Part shown: one piece after another, positions 24,004-32,835 of the stretch | How positions within the stretch are numbered: position 1 is the stretch's first letter | How the letters are laid out: each line of letters starts with the position of its first letter | Origin: a bacterium | GTDB taxonomy: Bacteria > 4484-113 > JAFGCY01 | Assembly (NCBI GenBank): GCA_020440605.1 | Contig: JAGRNT010000011.1 | Coordinates: 123,007 to 180,457, forward strand | Length of the DNA stretch: 57,451 bases | Direction of reading: 5' to 3' | Translations under genes and position numbers: made by a program | The notes under the pieces: model-generated | The model's database searches: none | Seen by the model: the letters and a program-made list of their open reading frames with translations, nothing else | Told to the model about the DNA's origin: nothing

Positions 24004-26886
24004 TCAGCTGATCCAGCTGCCTACTATCGTGACGGGGTAGTACTCGCCCTCGATTTCCACGAGCGTGATGTACTGGCCCTGCAGTGCCATGTTCACATGC
24101 ATCAGGCGGTCGGTGGCAGCAGGGAACTGCGGACCGAGCGTTGTCAGTGCGCCGAGCTGCTGATTGCCGATGCGGATCTCCTCGCCCATGCTCAAGCTGA
24201 TCGAGTTGAAGCGGTTGTAGCCCTGCAGCCCTGCTTCATAGCGCGCCTGACCCTCCCGCGTTGCCAGGCTGATGTTCCAGCTGCCCTGTTGCCCGGCGAT
24301 GGCCAGCGGGCCCAGCCCCTCCTCGCTGACGATGTAGCGTGCGCAGAGCGGCTGGCCCTCCAGGCGGCTGCGCCACCACCAGCCAAAGCCGCGGTTGTAC
24401 TGCGTGAAGAAGGCAAGGCCGCGGGAAGCTGCGCGCTCCGTCGGGCCAAGCGTTGCCATATTCACGAGCGGGTTGCGGTCACGGCCGTCCGGCAGGCCAT
24501 CGCCATCCGTGTCGGGCTGCTGCGGATCGGTCTGGATCAGGCCTTCAGCGACATCCGTAAGCCCGTCGCCGTCGCTGTCAAGGCGCAGCTCTGCAAGACT
24601 GAGGCTGTCCAGCACATATTCCGCGCCCTGCATCTCCTGATAGGAACCCTGCGGGCCGCCTTCCTCGGAGTGGTCAAACTCGATGGTCTCCAGCAGCGGG
24701 CGGTAGTGCCCGATCGTCAGCCTGTCATTGTCAATCTCCAGTGCCAGCGGCAGGGAAGGCTGGCCGCCTTCGCCGTATTCACCTGCCAGTTCGTCAACGC
24801 GGCGTGGACCGCCGGGATGCACCATATAGAAGTAGGTATGCGCGAGACCGGTGGGCAGCACCTCCTCATACAGGCCGTCGGCGTCGGCATCCACGCCGAG
24901 GAAGATGTCACGTTCACTGGCCAGGCCGTCGGCCACATAGGCCAGGTAGTGCAGGCCGGCGGCATCAGTGGCCCGGGCCTGCCAGAGAGTGCTGCCCTGG
25001 CCATCAGGCTGGAAGATGTCGCCGATCACCGCCAGCTCGGGCTGGAAGGCGAATGGCAAGGCGGGCTCGTTGACAGACTCCGCGAGCAGCGGGGCGTAAT
25101 AGGCATCCAGCCACTGCTTCGCCCGGGGTCCGCCGCAGGCCGCGATGATTCCGGGACCGGTGAATTCCATCCAGCCCAGGGAGCCGGAGTCCGCCCAGCG
25201 CAGCATGTGCTCCGTGAGTTCGGGGCTGCCATTGCTGATCAGCCAGTCCACCAGGGCATCCACGCTGTCATACATATCCATCCAGGCATCGGGGGCCGGC
25301 GGTGGCGACATCTGGGCGGCGAGCAGGGCCAGGCTGTCGAGCTGCACGCCGTCCAGCTGCGGGATGCGCTTCAGGAGCGGCCGGAAGGCATTGATGCCGA
25401 TGTGGATGAACTGCTTCATCAGCTCGTCATCGAGGCTGGGATCGCGCAGGGCGCAGAACTGATCCGCCAGATCCGCGTAATCAGGCGGGGCGTTGACAAT
25501 CACGGGACTGCCAGGCAGCGGCAGGCCGTCGCTGCTGAGTTGCAGGGCCAGTAGATGGCTGTTGGCACTCCAGTAGTCATGCCCGGTGGGATGCGTTTCA
25601 GCCAATACGTAGAGGGTGTTGCCACTGAGGATCAGGTCCTTCACATACAGCTGCTCCAGGGCCGGGATGCGGATATGGGTGTCCGTTGCCGGATTGTAGA
25701 GTTCCGCACCACGCTGCTCGCCTGTGTATTCGCCGGACCAGTAGATCCCGGCCGGGCCGCATTCCATGTAGCGGTCCATGCGGTACTGGCTGGTGTCGTC
25801 CTGTTCCAGCAGCAGACTGCCGTCTTCGATGGAATAAATGGTGAATCCATACTGGTTAGTTGCCAGCAGTGCTCCATCTGTCTGCCTGAGATCAAGCACC
25901 GGCTTGCGCTCCAGCTCCTGCGCCTGACGTTCCCAGAGCAGATCCCCCGACGGAGTGGAATAGCATCTGAACAGGGGAATTCCATCGGCGATCATGGGAT
26001 CCCTTTCCACGTTGGCAAAATCATGAATCAGACTGGCTGGCGAAGCAGCAACTGTCAGGGTATCGCCATCATATTGCGCCGCAGTAATCGTTCCCCCGCC
26101 GATGGTGGCGAATTCCGAGACACCGCTGTCAGGACTGAAGAGGCTGATCTCCCCGTCACCGATCAGCACCAGCGGATGCTCATGACCGAGCTCTGCACCA
26201 AGAGCCAGATAAGTCAGTGGGATGATCCAGGTCTGTCTGAGCTCCGCCGTGTCAGGCGCGTAGAGTTCAATGTAGCGGAAGAAGGGCCTGCCATGGCCGT
26301 CAGAGGTGTTGCCAGACAGCATCCAGAGGCCACGCGCATCCAGCGCGAGAACCTCGCTGCCGGGGCGTTCTCGCAGACTCTCATGAATCCCGGACCAGTC
26401 TGCAATGGAGGGAATGGGCTGGAGCTGTCCGGGTTCACGGGCCTGCCAGCCCTCCGCCAGTGCAAACGTGCCGTCTCGATAGTAATCCTGTTGCAGATCC
26501 CGCGTTTCCAGCAGCTCGCCTGTGAGCGGATCAAAGCCCCATTGCCTGTCATATGAAAAAGCGCTCAGGCGTCCGGGCTCAAGCCTGAGTTCAACCGGAT
26601 TGTTCTGCACATTGACATGCGTGTACCAGCCCTGGAATGAAGGCAGGTCCGGCATTTCGTAGATGGTGCTCTGCATTTCCCTGGCAGCAAGCATGCCGTC
26701 GATGTCCATTGGATCAGCCAGCTTCGAGATGTCGTATTCACCGCTGCGGGGCCAGTGTCCGGGATCGCCGGCGCAGAGCAGGCCGCGGTTGAGGGGTGGA
26801 TAGACGAAGGGGGCCGGAGCCTGCTGGGCGTAGCCGACAGCAGGCAGCAGCAGGATGATTGCCAGCAGGCGGAGTGCCGTGTACAT
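24004..26886 (-). CDS. Large secreted protein with TSP3-type calcium repeats
   Basis: About 960 residues from ATG 26886 (GGGAGGA upstream). The signal peptide is MYTALRLLAIILLLPAVGYA. The first ~500 residues alternate short beta segments with GDGEISLFS, DGSLLLEQDD, LSGNTLYVLAE-type turns, as in PQQ/WD-like beta-propellers. A helical middle follows. Residues ~780-830 contain LDSDGDGLTDVAEG and DTDGDGLPDGRDRNPL, two thrombospondin type-3/binary-toxin-A-like calcium loops. No catalytic motif is seen. It is probably a cell-surface or released protein that needs calcium. No partner gene is adjacent; hairpin array A starts at its stop codon. Confidence 0.85.
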   Translation of the reverse strand: MYTALRLLAIILLLPAVGYAQQAPAPFVYPPLNRGLLCAGDPGHWPRSGEYDISKLADPMDIDGMLAAREMQSTIYEMPDLPSFQGWYTHVNVQNNPVELRLEPGRLSAFSYDRQWGFDPLTGELLETRDLQQDYYRDGTFALAEGWQAREPGQLQPIPSIADWSGIHESLRERPGSEVLALDARGLWMLSGNTSDGHGRPFFRYIELYAPDTAELRQTWIIPLTYLALGAELGHEHPLVLIGDGEISLFSPDSGVSEFATIGGGTITAAQYDGDTLTVAASPASLIHDFANVERDPMIADGIPLFRCYSTPSGDLLWERQAQELERKPVLDLRQTDGALLATNQYGFTIYSIEDGSLLLEQDDTSQYRMDRYMECGPAGIYWSGEYTGEQRGAELYNPATDTHIRIPALEQLYVKDLILSGNTLYVLAETHPTGHDYWSANSHLLALQLSSDGLPLPGSPVIVNAPPDYADLADQFCALRDPSLDDELMKQFIHIGINAFRPLLKRIPQLDGVQLDSLALLAAQMSPPPAPDAWMDMYDSVDALVDWLISNGSPELTEHMLRWADSGSLGWMEFTGPGIIAACGGPRAKQWLDAYYAPLLAESVNEPALPFAFQPELAVIGDIFQPDGQGSTLWQARATDAAGLHYLAYVADGLASERDIFLGVDADADGLYEEVLPTGLAHTYFYMVHPGGPRRVDELAGEYGEGGQPSLPLALEIDNDRLTIGHYRPLLETIEFDHSEEGGPQGSYQEMQGAEYVLDSLSLAELRLDSDGDGLTDVAEGLIQTDPQQPDTDGDGLPDGRDRNPLVNMATLGPTERAASRGLAFFTQYNRGFGWWWRSRLEGQPLCARYIVSEEGLGPLAIAGQQGSWNISLATREGQARYEAGLQGYNRFNSISLSMGEEIRIGNQQLGALTTLGPQFPAATDRLMHVNMALQGQYITLVEIEGEYYPVTIVGSWIS

Positions 26887-26936
26887 GCTTGTCCTCCCGG
26901 GGTTCACACCCCGCTGGCATTGTAGGACAGGATATG

Positions 26937-26961
26937 AAAAAGGGGAGGCCGGAGCCTCCCC
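26937..26961 (-). terminator. Intrinsic terminator of pckA
   Basis: On the minus strand GGGGAGGC-TCCG-GCCTCCCC is followed by five or more T. It lies 149 nt past the pckA stop; hairpin array B fills the space between, so the array is in the transcribed 3' UTR. Confidence 0.88.
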
Positions 26962-26984
26962 TTGAGTGGGTCGTTGATTGCAGG

Positions 26985-27109
26985 CCAGTCACGCCAGGGC
27001 GTGACTGGTAATTGCCAGGCTTACAGCCTGGCCTCCTTGCCCGGTTTGCACCGGGCCTCCACTACCGCTGAAGCGGGTAGCTCCGATGGCCCGGTTTGCA
27101 CCGGGCCTC
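26985..27109 (-). repeat. Stop-adjacent hairpin array B (pckA 3' UTR)
   Basis: Between the pckA stop and its terminator lie: GCCCGGT/ACCGGGC (27089-27106, mRNA loop GCAA), an imperfect CTACC/GGTAG hairpin (27062-27080), a second GCCCGGT/ACCGGGC (27039-27056, loop GCAA), GCCAGGC/GCCTGGC (27014-27032, loop TGTAA) and an 11-bp CCAGTCACGCC/GGCGTGACTGG (26985-27008). The stop codon reads directly into the flank (TAGGAGGCC). Confidence 0.85.
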
Positions 27110-28705
27110 CTAGGCGCCGGGGACGGCGGCCTTCACGGCATCGCTGACATCCGCGCTGTACTTGCCGAAGGCATCGCCGAACATGCCGGCCAGCTTGCTG
27201 GCTGCGGCATCATAGGCATCCTTGTCGCCCCAGGTGTCGCGCGGGCGCAGCAGCATGTCCGGCACGCCGGGGCAGCTGACGGGCACGCTGAGGTGGAAGT
27301 TGGCATCATCCCAGGTCTCGACGCTGTCCAGCTTTCCATCCAGCGCGGCATGCAGCATGGCGCGGCTGTAGGTGATGCTGATGCGGCGGCCGACGCCGTA
27401 GCCACCACCGCTCCAGCCCGTGTTGAGCAGCCAGACGCGGCAGTTGTGCTTGCCGATGCGCTCAGAGAGCATGTTGGCATAGACGCTGGGGCGCAGCGGC
27501 ATGAAGGCCGCGCCGAAGCAGGTGCTGAAGGTCGGGCTGGGCTCGGTCACGCCGACTTCCGTGCCGGCCACCTTGGCGGTGTAACCGAGCAGGAACCAGA
27601 CCTGGGCCTGCTCAGCCGTGAGCTTGCTCAGCGGAGGCAGCACGCCGTAGGCATCGCAGGTCAGGAACACGATGTCGCTGGGGGTCGGGCCGCTGAGGGT
27701 CTTGGAGCTGTTGCCGATGATGCGCAGGTCATAGCCGCAGCGCGTGTTCTCGGTCTTGCTCTTGTCGTCGAAGTCGATGATGCGGGTCGCCGGGTCAAAG
27801 CCGACGTTCTCGATCACGGTCCCGAAGCGGTGGCAGGCGTCCCAGATCTCGGGCTCGCCGGCCTTGCTGAGGTTGATGGTCTTGGCGTAGCAGCCGCCCT
27901 CGTAGTTGAAGACGCCGCCGTCATGCCAGCCATGCTCGTCATCGCCGATCAGGGTGCGGTGCGGATCGGCTGAGAGGCTGGTCTTGCCGGTGCCGGAGAG
28001 GCCGAAGAACACGGCGCTCTTGCCGTTTGTACCGGTATTTGCGCTGCAGTGCATGCTCATCACGCCGCGCAGGGGGTTCAGGTAGTTGAGCACCGTGAAG
28101 ATGCCCTTCTTGATCTCGCCGGCGTAGTCGGAGCCGAGCACGAGGATCATCTGCTTCTCGAAGTTGAGCAGCACGTGCACACCGGTCTCGCGGTCCTCAG
28201 CCTTGCAGAAGGGCACGCAGACCACCACCCAGTCTGCATTGTGCGACTCGGGAGAGGAAGCCTGGTCGAGGCTGATGAACTGGTTCTGCGTGAACAGAGC
28301 CTGGAAGGGCTTCTCGGAGATCACGCGCACGCCGAGGCGGTACTGCTGCTCGGCACCCGCGAACACGTCCTGGACGAAGACCTCCTTGCTCTCAAGGTAG
28401 GCCTGGACCTGCTTGAAGCGCATCTCCCAGGTGGCGTCATCCGTGGCCTGGTTGATCGCGTTCCAGTCGATGTGGTCATGGATCGCGGGCTGGTCAACGA
28501 TGAAGCGGTCCTTGGGCATGCGGCCCGTGGTCTTGCCGGTGTCGCACATCAGCGCGCCGTGGCTGGAGAGGTAGCCCTCCCCGCGGTTGAGGGTGTGCTC
28601 GTAGAGCGCCGCCCTGCTCAGGTTGTAATGCACCTCACCGAGGTTCCTGAATCCGTGGACACTGAGGTCTGGCACTGCCTTGGCAGACTGTGGTGTAGCG
28701 GACAT
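27110..28705 (-). CDS. pckA: Phosphoenolpyruvate carboxykinase (ATP)
   Basis: A 531-residue enzyme converting oxaloacetate and ATP to PEP, CO2 and ADP, the entry step of gluconeogenesis. The P-loop GLSGTGKTSLSADP near residue 235 is diagnostic of the ATP-dependent class. FALLTQNQFI-like region, GDDEHGW, NYEGGCYAKTI, and the Arg/Ser motifs around ENTRCGYDLR and TGWSGGGYGVGRRISI are all present. AAGGAG lies 5 nt before ATG 28705. An extended -10 (TGATATAAT) lies 58 nt upstream; the leader contains a CCGGG/CCCGG hairpin. With ppdK at the window's right end it gives two routes around the PEP node. Confidence 0.97.
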   Translation of the reverse strand: MSATPQSAKAVPDLSVHGFRNLGEVHYNLSRAALYEHTLNRGEGYLSSHGALMCDTGKTTGRMPKDRFIVDQPAIHDHIDWNAINQATDDATWEMRFKQVQAYLESKEVFVQDVFAGAEQQYRLGVRVISEKPFQALFTQNQFISLDQASSPESHNADWVVVCVPFCKAEDRETGVHVLLNFEKQMILVLGSDYAGEIKKGIFTVLNYLNPLRGVMSMHCSANTGTNGKSAVFFGLSGTGKTSLSADPHRTLIGDDEHGWHDGGVFNYEGGCYAKTINLSKAGEPEIWDACHRFGTVIENVGFDPATRIIDFDDKSKTENTRCGYDLRIIGNSSKTLSGPTPSDIVFLTCDAYGVLPPLSKLTAEQAQVWFLLGYTAKVAGTEVGVTEPSPTFSTCFGAAFMPLRPSVYANMLSERIGKHNCRVWLLNTGWSGGGYGVGRRISITYSRAMLHAALDGKLDSVETWDDANFHLSVPVSCPGVPDMLLRPRDTWGDKDAYDAAASKLAGMFGDAFGKYSADVSDAVKAAVPGA

Positions 28706-28762
28706 TACTACTCCTTGGGTTGTTACAGAACATTGATCCGGGTACCCTCCCGGAGACCGATA

Positions 28763-28771
28763 ATTATATCA
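28763..28771 (-). promoter_or_regulatory. Extended -10 promoter (TGATATAAT) for pckA
   Basis: The minus strand reads TGATATAAT, identical to the element in front of the Cys-rich gene at 22431. Transcription would start near 28756, leaving a ~50-nt leader. Confidence 0.6.
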
Positions 28772-28863
28772 AGCACCCCAGCGCCCGCCTGTCGCGGGGC
28801 AGGTGTAGATGACCCTCCCGCCAGACTATACGGCAGTCCGGGCCCGGGGCCGGCGCTCAATGT

Positions 28864-28892
28864 TGGATTAATCAAAGCTTTATCGTTATAAT
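28864..28892 (+). promoter_or_regulatory. Promoter TTGGAT-N17-TATAAT
   Basis: TTGGAT (28864-28869) and TATAAT (28887-28892) are separated by 17 bp, upstream of the VCBS lipoprotein genes. Transcription would start near 28899, followed by a CCCGGGC/GCCCGGG hairpin (28901-28921) in a ~108-nt leader. Confidence 0.55.
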
Positions 28893-29006
28893 CACTGGGA
28901 CCCGGGCGGGGCTTGCCCGGGTTGACCGGGCCATTCCGGACCTGCACACTGCCGGAATGCTTCTGGGGCTTCTGCCGGTTGAATATTGGTTGGAGGAAGG
29001 GTCGCC

Positions 29007-32000
29007 TTGAAGCAGAGGAATCTTACTACGTCTGACATCTCTCCCGCGCGCGCATTGCCGCACGGGAATCAAATCCATGCCACGGCACTGAACTGCCTGG
29101 GTCTGGCCATGCTTCTGCTCTCGCTGGCATCATGCGGCGGCGGCACACCGAAGTCCACCTCCGGAACCGGCAAGCCGCGGGCCAGCAGCGGGAAGTCCGG
29201 GCAGACCGTGGAGAGCACGCCACTGGCCGCAGCCGCCGGGGGAGGCAGCTTCGTCAAGCTCAGCGCCGAGGAAAGCGGGATCGACTTCGAGAATGAGGTC
29301 AATCAGCGGGAGCTGATCGTTTCCCAGGTCGCCACGCACAGTGGAGTGGCCAGCGGGGATATCGACGGGGACGGGGACATGGACCTGTTCTTCGCCGGCG
29401 TGAACAGCGGCAACAGGCTGTACCGCAATGACGGCGCGATGAAGTTCACGGACATCACGGCCGAGGCCGGCGCTGATATCGGCGGCGGGGACAAGCTTGG
29501 AGCCTGCGCGGCCTTCGCCGACCTCAACAATGACGGCAATCTCGACCTGTATGTCGGCAATTCCGATACGGGCAACGACCTGTACTTCGGTGACGGCACG
29601 GGGAAATTCAGCGAGGCTCCGGCGGGGCATGGTGCGGATGATCCGCGGGCGGCAACCTCCACGGCTCTGTTCGATGCCGATGAGGATGGCGACCTGGACA
29701 TCTATGTCTGCAACTACGCGATGAGCACCACGGCCCCGAGCGTGCTGCAGTCGCTGATCCCGCAGGAAGGCCAGAAGGCAGTGATCCCGGCGCATCTGCA
29801 GGAGGAGCTGTATGTGGATGAGAAGGGCTGGCCACGGCACCGCCCGGACCGCGACAGCCTGCTGATCAATGATGGCAACGGCCGCTTCACGGACGTGACG
29901 GCGGAGCGCGGGCTGGACTTCGTGAGCTTCAGCTTCCAGGCCCAGGCCGTGGATATTGACAACGACGGCGATGACGACCTGTACGTCACGAGCGACTTCG
30001 AGACCCCCGACCGCGCGCTCCTGAATGACGGCAAGGGAAATTTCAGTCTGGTCACGGCGGAGATGTTCCGCAAGACCGCGCTCTACGGCATGGGTGCAGA
30101 CAGCGGCGACATCAACAATGACGGCCTGCCGGACCTGTTCGTGGCGGACATGAGCGCCCGCGGCAAGCAGCGCAGCAAGCGCCAGAGCGGCGACATGTAC
30201 GAGTGGCGCTGGGAGTTCATGAACCAGGACCCGCAGCCGCAGATGCGCAACATGCTGTTCGTGAACACGGGCGACGGCTGGATGAGTGAGCTGGCCAGCC
30301 TCGCGGGCCTGAAGAGCAGCGACTGGACCTGGGCCACGCGCTTCGCCGACATGGACTGCGACGGCTATGAGGACCTCTACACCGCGACGGGCTTCACCCG
30401 CGACGCGATGGACGTTGACACCACGAACCAGATCCAGGCCTTCGTCGCCAGCGGCGAGGATTCCACCGCGATCCAGGACTACATCGCCAACCAGCCGGTC
30501 TACCGCGTGCAGGACTACATCTTCCGCAACAACGGTGACCTGAGCTTCAAGAGCCCCGACAACAACTGGGGCCTGACCGAGGATACCTACAGTGCCGGAG
30601 CCAGCCTCGCTGACTATGACGGTGACGGCGACCCGGACCTGATCATCAACTACACCTTCGACAAGGCGGGGGTGTTCCGCAATGACATATCCACCAGCAA
30701 GCGCCTGAGCATCGACCTTGTGCAGGAGGGTGGCAACCCCAACGCCGTCGGCGCCCGGGTCTGGGCGCATCTCGGTGAGCAGGTGCTGAGCCGCGACGTG
30801 ATCGTCAGCCGCGGCTTCGCCAGCGGGGAAAGCAGCCGCCTGCACTTCGGGCTGGGCAATGCCGGGCGTGTCGACAGGCTGGAGATCCGCTGGCCTGACA
30901 ACAAGCTGCAGGTGGTGGAGGGCCTGGATGCCGGGAACCACTACACGATCCACCGCAGTGCGGATCTGGAGGACTGGAAGCCGGCCGAGCTGGACCCACT
31001 GTTCGAGACGAGTGAGCTCGCCTGGGAGCAGCGGGAAATCAACACCGCAGCAGTGGAGTATGAGAAGGAGCCGCTGCTGCCCTGGCAGATGAGCACGCTC
31101 GGCACCGGCATGGCGCTCAGTGATACGGATGGCGACGGCCTGCAGGAGCTGATCCTCGGCGGCGCCGCTGGCCAGGACGGTGTCTGGCTGGAGCGCGATG
31201 CCAGCGGCAGGTGGAATGACATGGGCAGCAATCTCGCCGAGCTCGTGGGCCGCGAGGCCGAGGTCACGGCGATCCGCGTGCTGGATGTCGATGCCGACGG
31301 CCGCCGCGACCTGATCCTGGCAACGGGCGGCATTGAAGGCAACCCGCTGGACGGCAGCTTCCGCAACTACCTGCTGCTGAACCTCGAGACGGGGATGCGC
31401 CCGAAGCGCCTGCCGACCGAGAACACGAGCGTCGGGCAGATCGCCGTGGCTGACATTGACCGCGACGGTGACGTGGATCTGCTGCTATGCGGGCATGTGC
31501 GCCCCTACCAGTTCGGCCTGACGGACCGCAGCTACCTGCTTGTCAATGACGGCAGCGGCAACTTCAGCGATGCCGGTGAGCTGGCCCCGGGCCTGAGCAA
31601 CAAGGGCGGGATCGCGGATGCGCTGTTCGAGGACATGGACGGCGACGGCTGGCAGGACCTGCTGGTCTCGCGCTTCTGGGGCCCGGTGGAGCTCTGGCTG
31701 AACATCGACGGCCAGCTGATGTACGCCGAGGACCTGACGGAGAACGGCTGGTGGCGCGGCCTGGCAACGGGTGACTTCAATCGTGACGGCACCCCGGACG
31801 TGATCGCCTGCAACTTCGGCGAGAATACCAAATACCACCCGAGCGTGGAGCGCCCGCAGACGACCTACTGTTTCGACTTTGACAACAACGGCAGCCGCGA
31901 CGTGGTGGAGGCCACCTGGAACTCCGACGGCACAATGCTGCCGGGCCGCGGCCGCTCCTGCAGCGGTTACGCGATCCGCACGATCCCGCGCCGCTTCCCG

Positions 32001-32738
32001 ACCTGGTCGCAGTTCTCCGAGGCCTCGCTGCGCGATGTCTACGGTGAATCCCTGGACGAGGCCGAGGCCTTCGTCTGCGAGACCGTGGACAGCGTCGTGC
32101 TGCTCAGCAGGGACGGCGACTGGACGCCCAGCCCGCTGCCGGGCATGGCGCAGTGGACCGTGGCCTTCAGTGCCGCGGTGGCGGATTATGACAACGACGG
32201 CAACCTTGATGCCTTCATCGCCGGCAACCTCGAACAGGCCCAGCCGGAGGCCGGGCAGTGGGACAGCGGCTACGGTGCGCTGCTGCTGGGCAATGGCGAC
32301 GGCAGCTTCCGCAGTGTCTCCGTTCCGGAATGCGGCGTGCGGGTCTACAACGACCAGCGCGGCAGCGCCAGCGCGGACCTGGACGGTGATGGCAATGCCG
32401 ACCTGCTGCTGTCGATCAGCAACGGCCATCCGCGCGTGGCGATGAACCGCGGCAGCCACAGCCGGGGCAGCGGCCTGAATGTGGTGCTGATGGGCGGGAT
32501 CGGCAATCCGGACGGGCTCGGCGCACGCCTGAGCCTGACGCTTGATGACGGCAGTGTGCTGACGCGCACGGCCGGTGACAGTACAAGTTACTTCGCAAGC
32601 AGTACCGCACCGGTGCACTTCGGGATTCCCGAGGGCCGCAGTGCGACGAGCCTCAGCATCCGCTGGGCAGACGGCAGCAGCCAGGAAGTGGCGGTTGCTT
32701 CGGGTGAAAACAGACTGGAGGTGATGCAGGGCATCTGA
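29007..32738 (+). CDS. Giant FG-GAP/VCBS and ASPIC/UnbV lipoprotein (copy 1)
   Basis: About 1243 residues. The start is a TTG at 29007, six nt after GGAGGAAGG; a TTG at 28986 lies before this ribosome site and is less likely. A long n-region and LGLAMLLLSLASC give a lipobox. Many DxDxDGDxD calcium loops (DIDGDGDMDLFFAG, DIDNDGDDDLYVTS and others) form FG-GAP/VCBS beta-propeller blades. An ASPIC/UnbV domain lies near residues 577-650 (VDRLEIRWPDNK); a second blade set from ~698 ends in a second ASPIC domain (1166-1243). Such proteins are surface or periplasmic calcium-dependent scaffolds of unknown ligand. It is followed by a paralogue 97 nt downstream. Confidence 0.88.
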   Translation: MKQRNLTTSDISPARALPHGNQIHATALNCLGLAMLLLSLASCGGGTPKSTSGTGKPRASSGKSGQTVESTPLAAAAGGGSFVKLSAEESGIDFENEVNQRELIVSQVATHSGVASGDIDGDGDMDLFFAGVNSGNRLYRNDGAMKFTDITAEAGADIGGGDKLGACAAFADLNNDGNLDLYVGNSDTGNDLYFGDGTGKFSEAPAGHGADDPRAATSTALFDADEDGDLDIYVCNYAMSTTAPSVLQSLIPQEGQKAVIPAHLQEELYVDEKGWPRHRPDRDSLLINDGNGRFTDVTAERGLDFVSFSFQAQAVDIDNDGDDDLYVTSDFETPDRALLNDGKGNFSLVTAEMFRKTALYGMGADSGDINNDGLPDLFVADMSARGKQRSKRQSGDMYEWRWEFMNQDPQPQMRNMLFVNTGDGWMSELASLAGLKSSDWTWATRFADMDCDGYEDLYTATGFTRDAMDVDTTNQIQAFVASGEDSTAIQDYIANQPVYRVQDYIFRNNGDLSFKSPDNNWGLTEDTYSAGASLADYDGDGDPDLIINYTFDKAGVFRNDISTSKRLSIDLVQEGGNPNAVGARVWAHLGEQVLSRDVIVSRGFASGESSRLHFGLGNAGRVDRLEIRWPDNKLQVVEGLDAGNHYTIHRSADLEDWKPAELDPLFETSELAWEQREINTAAVEYEKEPLLPWQMSTLGTGMALSDTDGDGLQELILGGAAGQDGVWLERDASGRWNDMGSNLAELVGREAEVTAIRVLDVDADGRRDLILATGGIEGNPLDGSFRNYLLLNLETGMRPKRLPTENTSVGQIAVADIDRDGDVDLLLCGHVRPYQFGLTDRSYLLVNDGSGNFSDAGELAPGLSNKGGIADALFEDMDGDGWQDLLVSRFWGPVELWLNIDGQLMYAEDLTENGWWRGLATGDFNRDGTPDVIACNFGENTKYHPSVERPQTTYCFDFDNNGSRDVVEATWNSDGTMLPGRGRSCSGYAIRTIPRRFPTWSQFSEASLRDVYGESLDEAEAFVCETVDSVVLLSRDGDWTPSPLPGMAQWTVAFSAAVADYDNDGNLDAFIAGNLEQAQPEAGQWDSGYGALLLGNGDGSFRSVSVPECGVRVYNDQRGSASADLDGDGNADLLLSISNGHPRVAMNRGSHSRGSGLNVVLMGGIGNPDGLGARLSLTLDDGSVLTRTAGDSTSYFASSTAPVHFGIPEGRSATSLSIRWADGSSQEVAVASGENRLEVMQGI

Positions 32739-32835
32739 TCAGACGGAATTGTTGGCTGACCGCCGCAGGCCCTGAGGGGCTGAAGGCGGAGACGGGCCGT
32801 CAGTAGTACGGCAATTCTGGACCAGGAGTTTGGCA

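Noticed and set aside
29130..30953. 607-codon open frame on the minus strand, opposite the first VCBS gene
   Set aside because: Antisense shadow of repeated Asp/Gly codons; no start signal, and the plus strand has clear calcium-loop repeats.
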